NCBI GenBank assembly: GCA_964551215.1
Contig: CAZKBV010000030.1
Coordinates: 1 to 20,326, forward strand
DNA: 20,326 bases
Direction: 5' to 3'
DNA from: JAFLUQ01 sp964551215
GTDB taxonomy: Bacteria > Bacillota > Clostridia > UMGS1883
The translations under genes were made by a program, and so were the position numbers. Positions 1 to 6,384 of the stretch are shown piece by piece. The notes under the pieces were generated by a model, which was not told where the DNA came from, did not search any database, and worked only from the letters and a program-made list of their open reading frames with translations. Positions within the stretch are counted from its first letter, which is position 1, and each line of letters begins with the position of its first letter.

Positions 1-2
1 TT

Positions 3-239
3 TCACAGGCCGACAGCTACCGGGATGAAATCTCTACTTTGAATAAAGGCATTACCGGTGAAGCTACCTATGTTGCGGAGGCTATTGCCCTTCTGCGGCG
101 CACAGAAAAGGGCGGTATGCTTTCCGGCTTTGATGAAGAACTGTTTGAGCAAACCGTAAGCCGCGTCATCGTACGCTCTCGGACTGAAATTGCCTTTGAG
201 CTCAAGTGCGGTCTTACTCTCAAGGAAAGGATGCGATAA
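3..239 (+). CDS. Serine recombinase, C-terminal fragment (cut by window start)
   Basis: This reading frame enters from the left edge and ends at TAA 237-239, giving the last 78 or so residues of a longer protein. The tail, with FEQTVSRVIVRSRTEIAFELKCGLTLKERM, has the form of the extreme C-terminus of large serine recombinases: a helical segment, then a short beta-rich end with an F-x-L-K-x-G pattern. The complete recombinase at 657-2219 ends in a comparable way (TVDFKSGITIDIEA), which supports homology. The catalytic domain, recombinase domain and zinc ribbon would lie upstream and cannot be seen. The next gene starts one base after its stop, so the two are probably co-transcribed and translationally coupled. 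It is probably the first of three recombinase-type genes that move the element. Assignment rests on tail similarity and context. Confidence 0.75.
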   Translation, partial: SQADSYRDEISTLNKGITGEATYVAEAIALLRRTEKGGMLSGFDEELFEQTVSRVIVRSRTEIAFELKCGLTLKERMR

Positions 240-240
240 A

Positions 241-657
241 GTGGGACATACACCATATGGATACAGGATTGAAAATGGGATTGCGGTCATTGACGCCGCC
301 GCTGCCGGAAAACTGAGAAAGCTCTATGAAAATTACCTCTCCGGCATGAGTCTGCAAACCGCGGCCAAGGAAGCCGGAATTGACGCCTACCACTGTACGG
401 CAAAGCGGCTGCTCATGACGAGACATTATCTTGGTGATGATTTTTATCCGGCGATAATTGACGGGGTGACATTCAATCAGGCGCAGGACGAGATCTCCAA
501 AAGAGCGGCGCGGCTTGGCAGACTCAATCGGGCAAAAAAGGAACCGTCATTTCCGGCGCCAACCCTTTTTACAATCGGAGAAATCAGAGAAAGCTATGAC
601 AACCATGCGACGCAGGCTGAATATCTCTACAGCCTGATTGAATGTGAGGTGAGATAA
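241..657 (+). CDS. Small recombinase-domain protein without a catalytic domain
   Basis: The 138-residue product starts VGHTPYGYRIENG and continues through SGMSLQTAAKEAGI to RHYLGDDFYPAIIDGVTFNQAQ. This follows the order of the DNA-binding Recombinase domain of large serine recombinases (compare FLGYTKDADGHLVIDPEQAEIVRRIY and NEKYIGDALLQ in the next gene). The N-terminal resolvase domain with its catalytic serine is absent, as are the zinc ribbon and the long coiled coil. The GTG at 241 is preferred over an in-frame ATG at 190: an AAAGGA at 226-231 sits nine bases before it, the upstream gene ends at 239, and the homology begins there. The stop overlaps the next start by one base (TAATGA). Inference: a non-catalytic DNA-binding partner or directionality factor for the flanking recombinases. 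A degenerate recombinase remnant is the alternative, but tight coupling and an intact frame argue against decay. Confidence 0.8.
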   Translation: MGHTPYGYRIENGIAVIDAAAAGKLRKLYENYLSGMSLQTAAKEAGIDAYHCTAKRLLMTRHYLGDDFYPAIIDGVTFNQAQDEISKRAARLGRLNRAKKEPSFPAPTLFTIGEIRESYDNHATQAEYLYSLIECEVR

Positions 658-2219
658 TGAGCAATGTAACACTCATCCCGGCAAAGAGACAGGTCGGAAA
701 CAATATCAGAAGGGCTGAAAAGCCAAAGCTCAGAGTCGCGGCGTATTGCCGTGTCAGTACCGACAGCGATGAACAGGCGACCAGCTATGAGGCACAGATT
801 GAGCATTATACGGAATACATCAATAAAAATCCCGAATGGGAGCTTGCCGGCATATTCGCTGATGAAGGAATAACCGGCTGTAATACAAAAAAGCGGGTGG
901 AGTTCAATCGTATGATTGACGCGTGTATGGCCGGCTCCATAGATATAGTTATTACCAAATCAATCAGCCGGTTTGCCCGCAATACGCTGGACTGTCTCAA
1001 ATATATCCGACAGCTCAAGGAGAAGAATATTCCGGTTTTCTTTGAAAAAGAGGCAATCAACACAATGGACTCAAAGGGCGAGGTGCTTCTGACCATCATG
1101 GCGTCCCTTGCCCAGCAGGAAAGCCAGAGCCTTTCGCAAAATGTAAAGCTGGGTCTGCAATACCGTTATCAGCAAGGACAGGTGCAGGTCAACCACAACC
1201 GCTTTCTCGGCTATACCAAGGATGCTGATGGGCATCTGGTCATTGATCCGGAACAGGCGGAGATTGTCCGGCGCATCTACCGAGAATACCTCGAAGGCCG
1301 CAGCATGGACAAGATTGCGGCGGGTCTGGAGGCTGACGGCATCCTCACCGGCGCGGGCAAGGAAAAGTGGCACACCAGCACTATCAACAAGATTCTCCGG
1401 AATGAGAAGTACATCGGTGACGCCCTTCTGCAAAAAACCTACACCACAGATTTCCTGACGAAAAAGCGCGTTAAGAACAACGGTACTGTCCCGCAATACT
1501 ATGTAGAAGGCGACCATGAAGCAATCATTCCGAAGGACATCTTCCTGCTTGTACAAGAAGAACTGGTTCGCCGACGCATGGTTCACACCAGTGAAAATGG
1601 AAAACGCCACTGCTATTCCTGCAAGCATTGTTTCGCACAGATCGTTTTCTGCGGTGAGTGCGGCGAATTTTACCGGCGTGTCCACTGGAACAACCGAGGC
1701 TGCAAGTCCATCGTCTGGCGGTGCTGCAGCCGCCTGGACAACACAGGCCACGCCTGCCGCAGCCGAACAGTCAATGAAACACTTCTGGAGCAGGTGGTGA
1801 TCGATGCCATCAACCGGGTACTCTGTGAGAAAGACGATTTTCTGCAAACGCTTCAGGCCAACATCGCCACGGTGGTCCTGCAGGGTGACACGCTTTCGCC
1901 GGAGGTCATTGACGAACGCCTGCGGGATTTACAGAAAGAGCTCCTGAAAAAGGCGAATCAGAAAGGTGACTACGATGCCATTGCGGATGAGATTTTCCGG
2001 CTCCGGGATATGCGCAAACAGTCTGAGGTAGACAGTGTAGTCAAGGATGAGCAAATGAAGCAAATCAGCGACCTGCAGGATTTCATCAAGGCACAGCCGA
2101 CCACCATCGCGGAATTTGACGAAACGCTGGTCAAGCGACTGATCGCCAAGGTCACCGTCTATGAGAACCACTTCACAGTAGACTTCAAATCCGGCATTAC
2201 AATCGATATCGAAGCATAA
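657..2219 (+). CDS. Large serine recombinase (element integrase)
   Basis: A complete 520-residue site-specific recombinase of the large serine family. It would cut and rejoin DNA at attachment sites through a 5'-phosphoserine link, integrating or excising the element. The resolvase domain spans about residues 25-165: YCRVST gives the catalytic Ser34, and SISRFARNTLD carries the conserved arginines. The Recombinase domain (about 180-300) includes FLGYTKDADGHLVIDPEQAEIVRRIYREYLEG. A zinc ribbon follows, with Cys332 and Cys335 (FCGECG), a Cys356/357 pair and Cys367. A charged helical stretch at about 415-475 looks like the family's coiled coil. Length is typical. ATG 657 overlaps the stop of the preceding gene by one base and has GAGG at 646-649. 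It is the last gene before the element end and is followed by a strong hairpin. No inactivating lesion is visible. Confidence 0.95.
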   Translation: MSNVTLIPAKRQVGNNIRRAEKPKLRVAAYCRVSTDSDEQATSYEAQIEHYTEYINKNPEWELAGIFADEGITGCNTKKRVEFNRMIDACMAGSIDIVITKSISRFARNTLDCLKYIRQLKEKNIPVFFEKEAINTMDSKGEVLLTIMASLAQQESQSLSQNVKLGLQYRYQQGQVQVNHNRFLGYTKDADGHLVIDPEQAEIVRRIYREYLEGRSMDKIAAGLEADGILTGAGKEKWHTSTINKILRNEKYIGDALLQKTYTTDFLTKKRVKNNGTVPQYYVEGDHEAIIPKDIFLLVQEELVRRRMVHTSENGKRHCYSCKHCFAQIVFCGECGEFYRRVHWNNRGCKSIVWRCCSRLDNTGHACRSRTVNETLLEQVVIDAINRVLCEKDDFLQTLQANIATVVLQGDTLSPEVIDERLRDLQKELLKKANQKGDYDAIADEIFRLRDMRKQSEVDSVVKDEQMKQISDLQDFIKAQPTTIAEFDETLVKRLIAKVTVYENHFTVDFKSGITIDIEA

Positions 2220-2220
2220 A

Positions 2221-2265
2221 GCAAGGCTCCCCTCTGCCGATGATGGCAGTGTGGAGCCTTGCTTT
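2221..2265. terminator. Strong bipartite hairpin between recombinase and rlmD
   Basis: GCAAGGCTCC at 2221-2230 pairs perfectly with GGAGCCTTGC at 2253-2262. An inner CTGCC (2234-2238) pairs with GGCAG (2245-2249). The hairpin begins two bases after the recombinase stop and is followed on + by TTTGTC. On - the stem is followed by TTTATGCTT, so it could also stop transcription arriving from rlmD. It is probably a bidirectional rho-independent terminator insulating the element from its target gene. Confidence 0.8.
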
Positions 2266-2594
2266 GTCTGCTCAAATGCAATCGCTATTATTGTTCCGCC
2301 GAGTTTCTGCTCTTTCCCGTTATATTTTTCTTTTACCATATGTACTGAAACCGTATATTCCTTTCGACATCTAAACTACAGCCACAACCTGCTGTTATCC
2401 AAATCACTAACTCAACCCTACCGCCCAAATATCCAAATCGACCACTCAACCCCATAACATCTAAATCGCCTACTCAACCCTGTGAAATTTTCTTTGGATA
2501 TGTTCCCATGGAGGGATTTTTGCGGCTCAAACTGCTCTCCGCCGATGACGAGTAGATGCCCAAAATGCCTTGAAATACGGCGCTTTTTTGTCCC
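2266..2594. other. Non-coding mobile-element end next to rlmD
   Basis: No convincing gene was found in this stretch. It contains the direct repeats at 2369-2480, followed by about 115 bases leading to the rlmD stop. On the minus strand one frame is open over part of it, without a start codon or ribosome-binding site that I trust. The position between recombinase genes and the 3' end of a known attachment gene suggests it is the terminal DNA of the integrated element. The exact junction cannot be fixed without the other end or an empty site. Confidence 0.6.
2369..2480. repeat. Degenerate 22-bp direct repeats at the element end
   Basis: Three clear copies start at 2397, 2431 and 2459, with a weaker fourth at 2369. 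The shared pattern is ATCYAAATC, then four variable bases, then ACTCAACCC. The clear copies match one another at 18-19 of 22 positions; the copy at 2369 matches the one at 2459 at about 14 of 22. Start-to-start spacing is 28, 34 and 28 bp, so they lie roughly on similar faces of the helix. They sit between the recombinase terminator and the rlmD junction. Inference: binding sites for a recombination or mobilisation protein encoded by the element. Confidence 0.65.
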
Positions 2595-3944
2595 TTAGTC
2601 CGAAGCCCTTGACATCAAGACTACGCACTCCACGTGTCCCGTGTGTGGGAACTGGTCAAACGGAGCAGCTTCACTCAGGGAGTAGCCCATTTCATCCAAA
2701 ACAGCGCAGTCCCTTGCCAAAGTGGACGGATTACAGGAAACATAAACCACTTTCTCCGGACTCATTTTTGCCACAGCTTCGAGAAGATCCCGTTCGCAGC
2801 CCTTTCTGGGTGGATCGAGAACAACGACATCGGCATGTTCGCCCCGCCGAATAAGCTCCGGACACACATCCTCCGCCTTGCCGCAGTAAAATTCAGCGTT
2901 TTCAATGCCGTTCAAAGCGGCATTTTCCTTTGCGTTTTCAACCGCTTCGGGAACGATTTCCACCCCGATAACCTTTTTCGCCCCAAAAGCGAGAAAAAGC
3001 CCGATAGTCCCTGCGCCGCAGTAAAGGTCGAAAACCGTTTCCTTTCCGGTCAAAGCGCAGTATTCGGCGGCCTTTTCGTACAAAGCGGGGGTTGTATAAG
3101 GATTCACCTGATAAAAGCTGCGATAGCTCACCTTGTAGGAAACATCGCCGATTTTATCCGTAATATAGCTCTTGCCGAAAAGAAGCTTTTCCCTATCCCC
3201 AAGAATTATATTTGTGGCCTTGGGATTTATGTTCAGCACAATACCCTTTATATACGGAAACCTTTCCGCCGTTTTTTCCGCCAGCAGCTTAAAATTCTTA
3301 TTTTCTCGGGCGGACACAAAAGCGACAATAGACTCGTCCCGCCCGCACCGCGCATATATGTGGCGGAGACAGCCCCGTCCGCTTTTTTCGTCATAGGCGG
3401 GAATTTTCAGCTCGTTCGCCGCGGAGACAATGAAGCTGACAATTTCGGTTATTCTCGGATCCTGAAGCGCACAGTCCGCCGATTCCACAACTCTATGGCT
3501 GTTGGGCGCGTAAAAGCCCGCCGTAAGCCTGCCGTCCTTTTCCGCCGCGGGATATTGGGCCTTATTGCGATAGCCAAAGCACGGGTCGCTGCCAAAGCAT
3601 TTCAGCACCTTTGGGGAGGAAAGTCCGCCTATGCGTTCAAGAGCGTCCCGAACCCGCTTTTCCTTTATTTCAAGCTGAAGCGGGTAAGCCGTGGTCAGCA
3701 TGGTACAGCCGCCGCATTTGCCGAAAACACCGCAGGGAGCCTCCACCCTGTTCGGAGACGGAGATATTACCTCTATAAGCTTGCCGTAGCCGTAGCTTTT
3801 ATTTTCCTTCACAACAAGGATTTTTACCCTGTCGCCCAAAACCGCGCCGGGAACAAAAAGGGTATAACCGTCCTCCCGACGGGCTATACCCTGACCTTCG
3901 CTGCCTACAGCGGTGATATCCAAAGTTAAAATGTCGTTTTTCAT
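2595..3944 (-). CDS. rlmD: 23S rRNA (uracil-5-)-methyltransferase, RlmD/RumA type
   Basis: This 449-residue enzyme uses S-adenosylmethionine to make 5-methyluridine in 23S rRNA. The N-terminal 60 or so residues form a TRAM-like RNA-binding domain. Cys71, Cys77 and Cys80 (CGVFGKCGGC) with Cys158 (ADCALQ) match the spacing of the [4Fe-4S] ligands of RumA. The methyltransferase core shows FDLYCGAGTIGL (about 305-316) for cofactor binding, LDPPRKGC (about 376-383), the nucleophile Cys404 in SCNPSTLARD, and Glu439 in HTGHVEC as the probable general base. ATG 3944 is preceded by GGAGAA at a good distance. It lies 55 bases downstream of the GH13 gene and is probably co-transcribed with it. The 3' end abuts a serine-recombinase element. 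The catalytic residues are intact, but the last few residues (ASD) may be element-supplied. In Gram-positives a single paralogue (RlmCD) can modify two sites, so exact specificity is open. Confidence 0.95.
   Translation of the reverse strand: MKNDILTLDITAVGSEGQGIARREDGYTLFVPGAVLGDRVKILVVKENKSYGYGKLIEVISPSPNRVEAPCGVFGKCGGCTMLTTAYPLQLEIKEKRVRDALERIGGLSSPKVLKCFGSDPCFGYRNKAQYPAAEKDGRLTAGFYAPNSHRVVESADCALQDPRITEIVSFIVSAANELKIPAYDEKSGRGCLRHIYARCGRDESIVAFVSARENKNFKLLAEKTAERFPYIKGIVLNINPKATNIILGDREKLLFGKSYITDKIGDVSYKVSYRSFYQVNPYTTPALYEKAAEYCALTGKETVFDLYCGAGTIGLFLAFGAKKVIGVEIVPEAVENAKENAALNGIENAEFYCGKAEDVCPELIRRGEHADVVVLDPPRKGCERDLLEAVAKMSPEKVVYVSCNPSTLARDCAVLDEMGYSLSEAAPFDQFPHTGHVECVVLMSRASD
2608..2619. 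other. Candidate attachment-site core in the rlmD 3' end
   Basis: CTTGACATCAAG is a perfect 5-bp inverted repeat around a 2-bp centre, located in the last codons of rlmD (coding strand CTTGATGTCAAG, around residues VLMSR). Serine recombinases cut at a central dinucleotide within short, imperfect dyads, so this has the right form and place for a crossover site. If so, the last three or four rlmD codons (ASD and stop) come from the element. This is inference from position and symmetry only. Confidence 0.35.
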
Positions 3945-3999
3945 AAAATTCTCCGTTCAGCCGCAAAAGCTCCGTTCCGCACAGCAGGGCCAAGCATAG

Positions 4000-5949
4000 C
4001 TATTCCAGCCTTATTACCTTGTCGCCGTCAAGCAGCTCCGCTACAGCTATGAGGAAGCTCATAGGCTCAACCTTAACTACCAGATTTCCGTTTTCGCGGT
4101 CAAATTCTATAGGCTCCCCGGTGATGGCATTGGTAAGGGAGGCTATCCCATAGCGCTTGATGGATATCTCCAGATTGGTGGCACCCTTCTTAAGAGGATT
4201 GATAACAACAAAAATAATTTCATTGTCCGCTTCGTTGCCGAAAACGTCCTTTCCCCTTTGAATGGAACGCATATATATTGCGATATCCTCATAGCTGAAC
4301 ACCGGAGCAAACTCTCCCGTGCGAAGACAGCGGTGCTTATGGCGCAAAGCGATAAGCTGCTTATAAAATTCTATCATATCGCGATCCTCGTTGCCCCAAG
4401 GATAACAGCCTCTGTTAAAGGGGTCCGTATAGCCTATGGCTCCGGCTTCGTCCCCGTAATATATACACGGAGCGCCGGGAATGGTCATTTGTATTGCCGT
4501 CGCCATTTTCAGCCTCTGCTTTGCAATATTCATAGCTTCGGGGGGAATAACGTATTCGGCCTGCTCCTCTCGGCTCATTGTATCAACCGACGGAGCGCCG
4601 CTGAGAATTGTCAGCGCCCGGGGGACATCGTGAGACGTAATAAGATTCAGGCATGAGTAAAGGGCTTCCTTGGGATAGTTTTCGTATATGGAGCCGAGTC
4701 GGCACAGAAAAAGCGGCGCGTTTCCGTAAAGCAGATAATCCAATATCGCGCCTCGGCTTACGTAATTCATAACCGAATCAAGGCTTTTGCCCCAGAAGTA
4801 TTCCCTCTGTTTCCCGTAGCTTATTTTGTTGCTGGCATCCTCCCAGACCTCGCCTATAATTACGGCGTCCGGGTCAGCCTCCTTTACATTTTTGCGAAGC
4901 TCCTTGATAAATTCATCCGGCAGCTCGTCGGCAACGTCCAGTCGCCAGCCGCCGGCGCCCTTCCTTATCCAGCGCTTTATTATGGAATCATCGTTTTTCA
5001 AAATATAATTGAGATAGCTTTCGTGCATTTCGTTGGTGTTGGGCAGACTCTTAAAGCCCCACCATGCTTCGTATTCCTCCGGCCAGTTGGAAAAGCTGTA
5101 CCAATTGTAATAGGGGCTATCCTGACTTTGGTACGCCCCGACGGAGGGATAGTTCCCGTATTTGTTGAAGTAGCGGCTGTCGTCTCCGGTATGGCTGAAA
5201 ACTCCGTCTAAAATAAGCCGTATTCCGTTTTCCTTAAAAAGGCGAGCCATTTCCTCAAAGTCCTCGTTGGTGCCGAGAAGGGGATCCACCGTTTCGTAAT
5301 CCCCCGTATTGTAGCGATGATTGGACCGGGACTTAAAAATAGGGTTGAGATAAACCGCCGTAATCCCCAGTTCCTTAAGATAGGGAAGCTTTTCCGTAAT
5401 ACCTTTGAAGTTTCCGCCGAAGAAGTCGTCGGCGGTATACTCTCCGCCGAACTGCTCCGCCTTATAAAAGGGAGTTTCGCCCCAGCTTCGTTTTATTCCG
5501 TGGAAGGGAGTGTCGCCGCTTCGGTAAAAGCGGTCGGGGAATATCTGATACACCACCGCGTTTTTCATCCAGTCGGGAGTTTTAAAATCACGGCTGTAAA
5601 CGGTTATCTGAAACATCCTGTCGGGCAATGTGCTGTACATTCTTCCCTGTCCGCCCAAAAACTCCGGATTATTGCCGCAGTAGGCGGTTTCCCCTCCGGC
5701 CACAGCCTTAAAGCAGTACCACAAAAGGCCTTCCTTTTCCGGAAGGAGTACCTTACATTCGTAGACACGGTTGTGATTTATCTCCGTCGCAAAATACATA
5801 TTTATGCTTTTTCCGCCGATTATGCACTTTACCTCCGTGGGGATTGCGTATGATTCCACCGCCACTCTCAGGCGCACCACTTCTCCGCACTTCATTGCGC
5901 CCATTGGGTATCTGTACACTTCTTTTCTGGAATGATGCTCGATATTCAC
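4000..5949 (-). CDS. GH13 alpha-glucan hydrolase (neopullulanase/cyclomaltodextrinase-like)
   Basis: A 649-residue glycoside hydrolase of family 13, expected to cleave alpha-1,4 (and possibly alpha-1,6) links in maltodextrins, cyclodextrins or pullulan fragments. There is no signal peptide, so it should act in the cytoplasm on imported oligosaccharides. The first 115 or so residues look like the beta-rich N-terminal domain of the neopullulanase group. The catalytic barrel starts at WMKNAVVYQIFPDRF. Conserved regions are DGVFSH (region I), GWRLDVADE with nucleophile Asp338, IIGEVWED with acid/base Glu367, and ITSHD with Asp441. A short C-terminal beta domain follows. It is somewhat longer than the usual 580-600 residues. 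GTG 5949 was chosen because AGGAGG at 5959-5964 lies nine bases upstream; the longer GTG at 5973 would place that site inside the gene. rlmD follows 55 bases downstream. Exact substrate is not resolved by sequence. Confidence 0.9.
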   Translation of the reverse strand: MNIEHHSRKEVYRYPMGAMKCGEVVRLRVAVESYAIPTEVKCIIGGKSINMYFATEINHNRVYECKVLLPEKEGLLWYCFKAVAGGETAYCGNNPEFLGGQGRMYSTLPDRMFQITVYSRDFKTPDWMKNAVVYQIFPDRFYRSGDTPFHGIKRSWGETPFYKAEQFGGEYTADDFFGGNFKGITEKLPYLKELGITAVYLNPIFKSRSNHRYNTGDYETVDPLLGTNEDFEEMARLFKENGIRLILDGVFSHTGDDSRYFNKYGNYPSVGAYQSQDSPYYNWYSFSNWPEEYEAWWGFKSLPNTNEMHESYLNYILKNDDSIIKRWIRKGAGGWRLDVADELPDEFIKELRKNVKEADPDAVIIGEVWEDASNKISYGKQREYFWGKSLDSVMNYVSRGAILDYLLYGNAPLFLCRLGSIYENYPKEALYSCLNLITSHDVPRALTILSGAPSVDTMSREEQAEYVIPPEAMNIAKQRLKMATAIQMTIPGAPCIYYGDEAGAIGYTDPFNRGCYPWGNEDRDMIEFYKQLIALRHKHRCLRTGEFAPVFSYEDIAIYMRSIQRGKDVFGNEADNEIIFVVINPLKKGATNLEISIKRYGIASLTNAITGEPIEFDRENGNLVVKVEPMSFLIAVAELLDGDKVIRLE

Positions 5950-6026
5950 TGAACATTGCCTCCTTAAACGCACTCAACACTATTTTACCATTTTCAAGCA
6001 AAAAACACAAGCTGTTTTTTACATTA

Positions 6027-6062
6027 TTTTTGCTTTTTTACGTAAAAAGCAAAAACGTTTCC
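6027..6062. promoter_or_regulatory. AT-rich palindrome and cre-like site upstream of the GH13 gene
   Basis: Positions 6027-6055 form a near-perfect inverted repeat centred on ACGT (6040-6043), with arms TTTTTGC and GCAAAAA and a single extra T. Immediately beside it, on the minus strand, CGGAAACGTTTTTG agrees with the Gram-positive cre consensus (TGWAARCGYTWWCW) at about 10 of 14 positions. Both have a central CG as in LacI-family operators, and they lie 80-115 bases upstream of the GH13 start. A sugar-responsive LacI-type regulator or CcpA is a reasonable guess; the match is imperfect. A possible minus-strand -10 (TAAAAT) with a poor -35 lies between the dyad and the gene. Confidence 0.35.
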
Positions 6063-6151
6063 GAATTTTAGAATAAGACGACTTATTTTCATGATACAAA
6101 GACCCGCCGAAGAAGGCCGAGGGGAATTTTACGGCTTTTATTGGCTATAAG

Positions 6152-6192
6152 AAAGGGAGCCGTTAGAGTTACCTAAAGACTCCCTTTATTTT
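6152..6192. terminator. Hairpin with flanking T tracts between ppdK and GH13 gene
   Basis: AAAGGGAG at 6152-6159 pairs with CTCCCTTT at 6180-6187, and an inner TTAG (6163-6166) pairs with CTAA (6173-6176). On + it is followed by ATTTT; on - by CTTAT. It may back up the ppdK terminator or be part of a larger structured intergenic unit. No + strand gene lies upstream of it. Confidence 0.5.
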
Positions 6193-6295
6193 AAAAGCTT
6201 CACGATTTAATATTCCGCGTCTCGCGTAAATCTATAGCCAAACGAAGATGCCCTCCGGAGCCTCGTTTGCCGACTCGGGTCGGGCCTATGCGAAG
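6193..6295. other. Structured intergenic stretch downstream of ppdK
   Basis: This non-coding stretch holds further small perfect inverted repeats: CGCG-TCT-CGCG at 6216-6226, CAAACGA (6239-6245) with TCGTTTG (6263-6269) enclosing a palindromic TCCGGA, and CGAC-TCGG-GTCG at 6271-6282. With the hairpins on both sides this makes five stem-loops in under 190 bases. It may be the 3' tail of the ppdK transcript, a small RNA or an intergenic repeat element; sequence alone does not decide. I see no gene here. Confidence 0.45.
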
Positions 6296-6337
6296 CAGAA
6301 ACGCCCCAATAAGGGCTGAAAGCTCTTATTGGGGCGC
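6296..6337 (-). terminator. Rho-independent terminator of ppdK
   Basis: CGCCCCAATAAG at 6302-6313 pairs perfectly with CTTATTGGGGCG at 6325-6336. Allowing one G-U pair, the stem continues inward to a GAA loop at 6318-6320, giving a 17-bp stem. On the minus strand it is followed by TTTCTGCTT. It lies about 50 bases past the ppdK stop. Confidence 0.8.
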
Positions 6338-6384
6338 TAACTTCACCTAAGTCAACAGTAAATTCTCGCAGCTCACCGAATTTA

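Noticed and set aside
190..240. ATG 190 as the start of the small recombinase-domain gene
   Set aside because: It would overlap the upstream recombinase by 50 bases; the GTG at 241 has a better-spaced ribosome-binding site and matches the homology start.
2251..2457. Small + frame across the terminator and repeats
   Set aside because: It starts inside the hairpin, has no ribosome-binding site, and its residues come from the repeat DNA.
2369..2480. Repeats as a CRISPR array
   Set aside because: The copies are degenerate, spacing between them is only 6-12 bases, and no cas gene is present.
2634..3929. Long open frame on + opposite rlmD
   Set aside because: It is the antisense shadow of rlmD, which has full catalytic and iron-sulfur motifs; the + frame has no recognisable domain or ribosome-binding site.
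5950..5973. GTG 5973 as the GH13 start
   Set aside because: The AGGAGG at 5959-5964 would then lie inside the coding region, whereas it is ideally spaced for GTG 5949.
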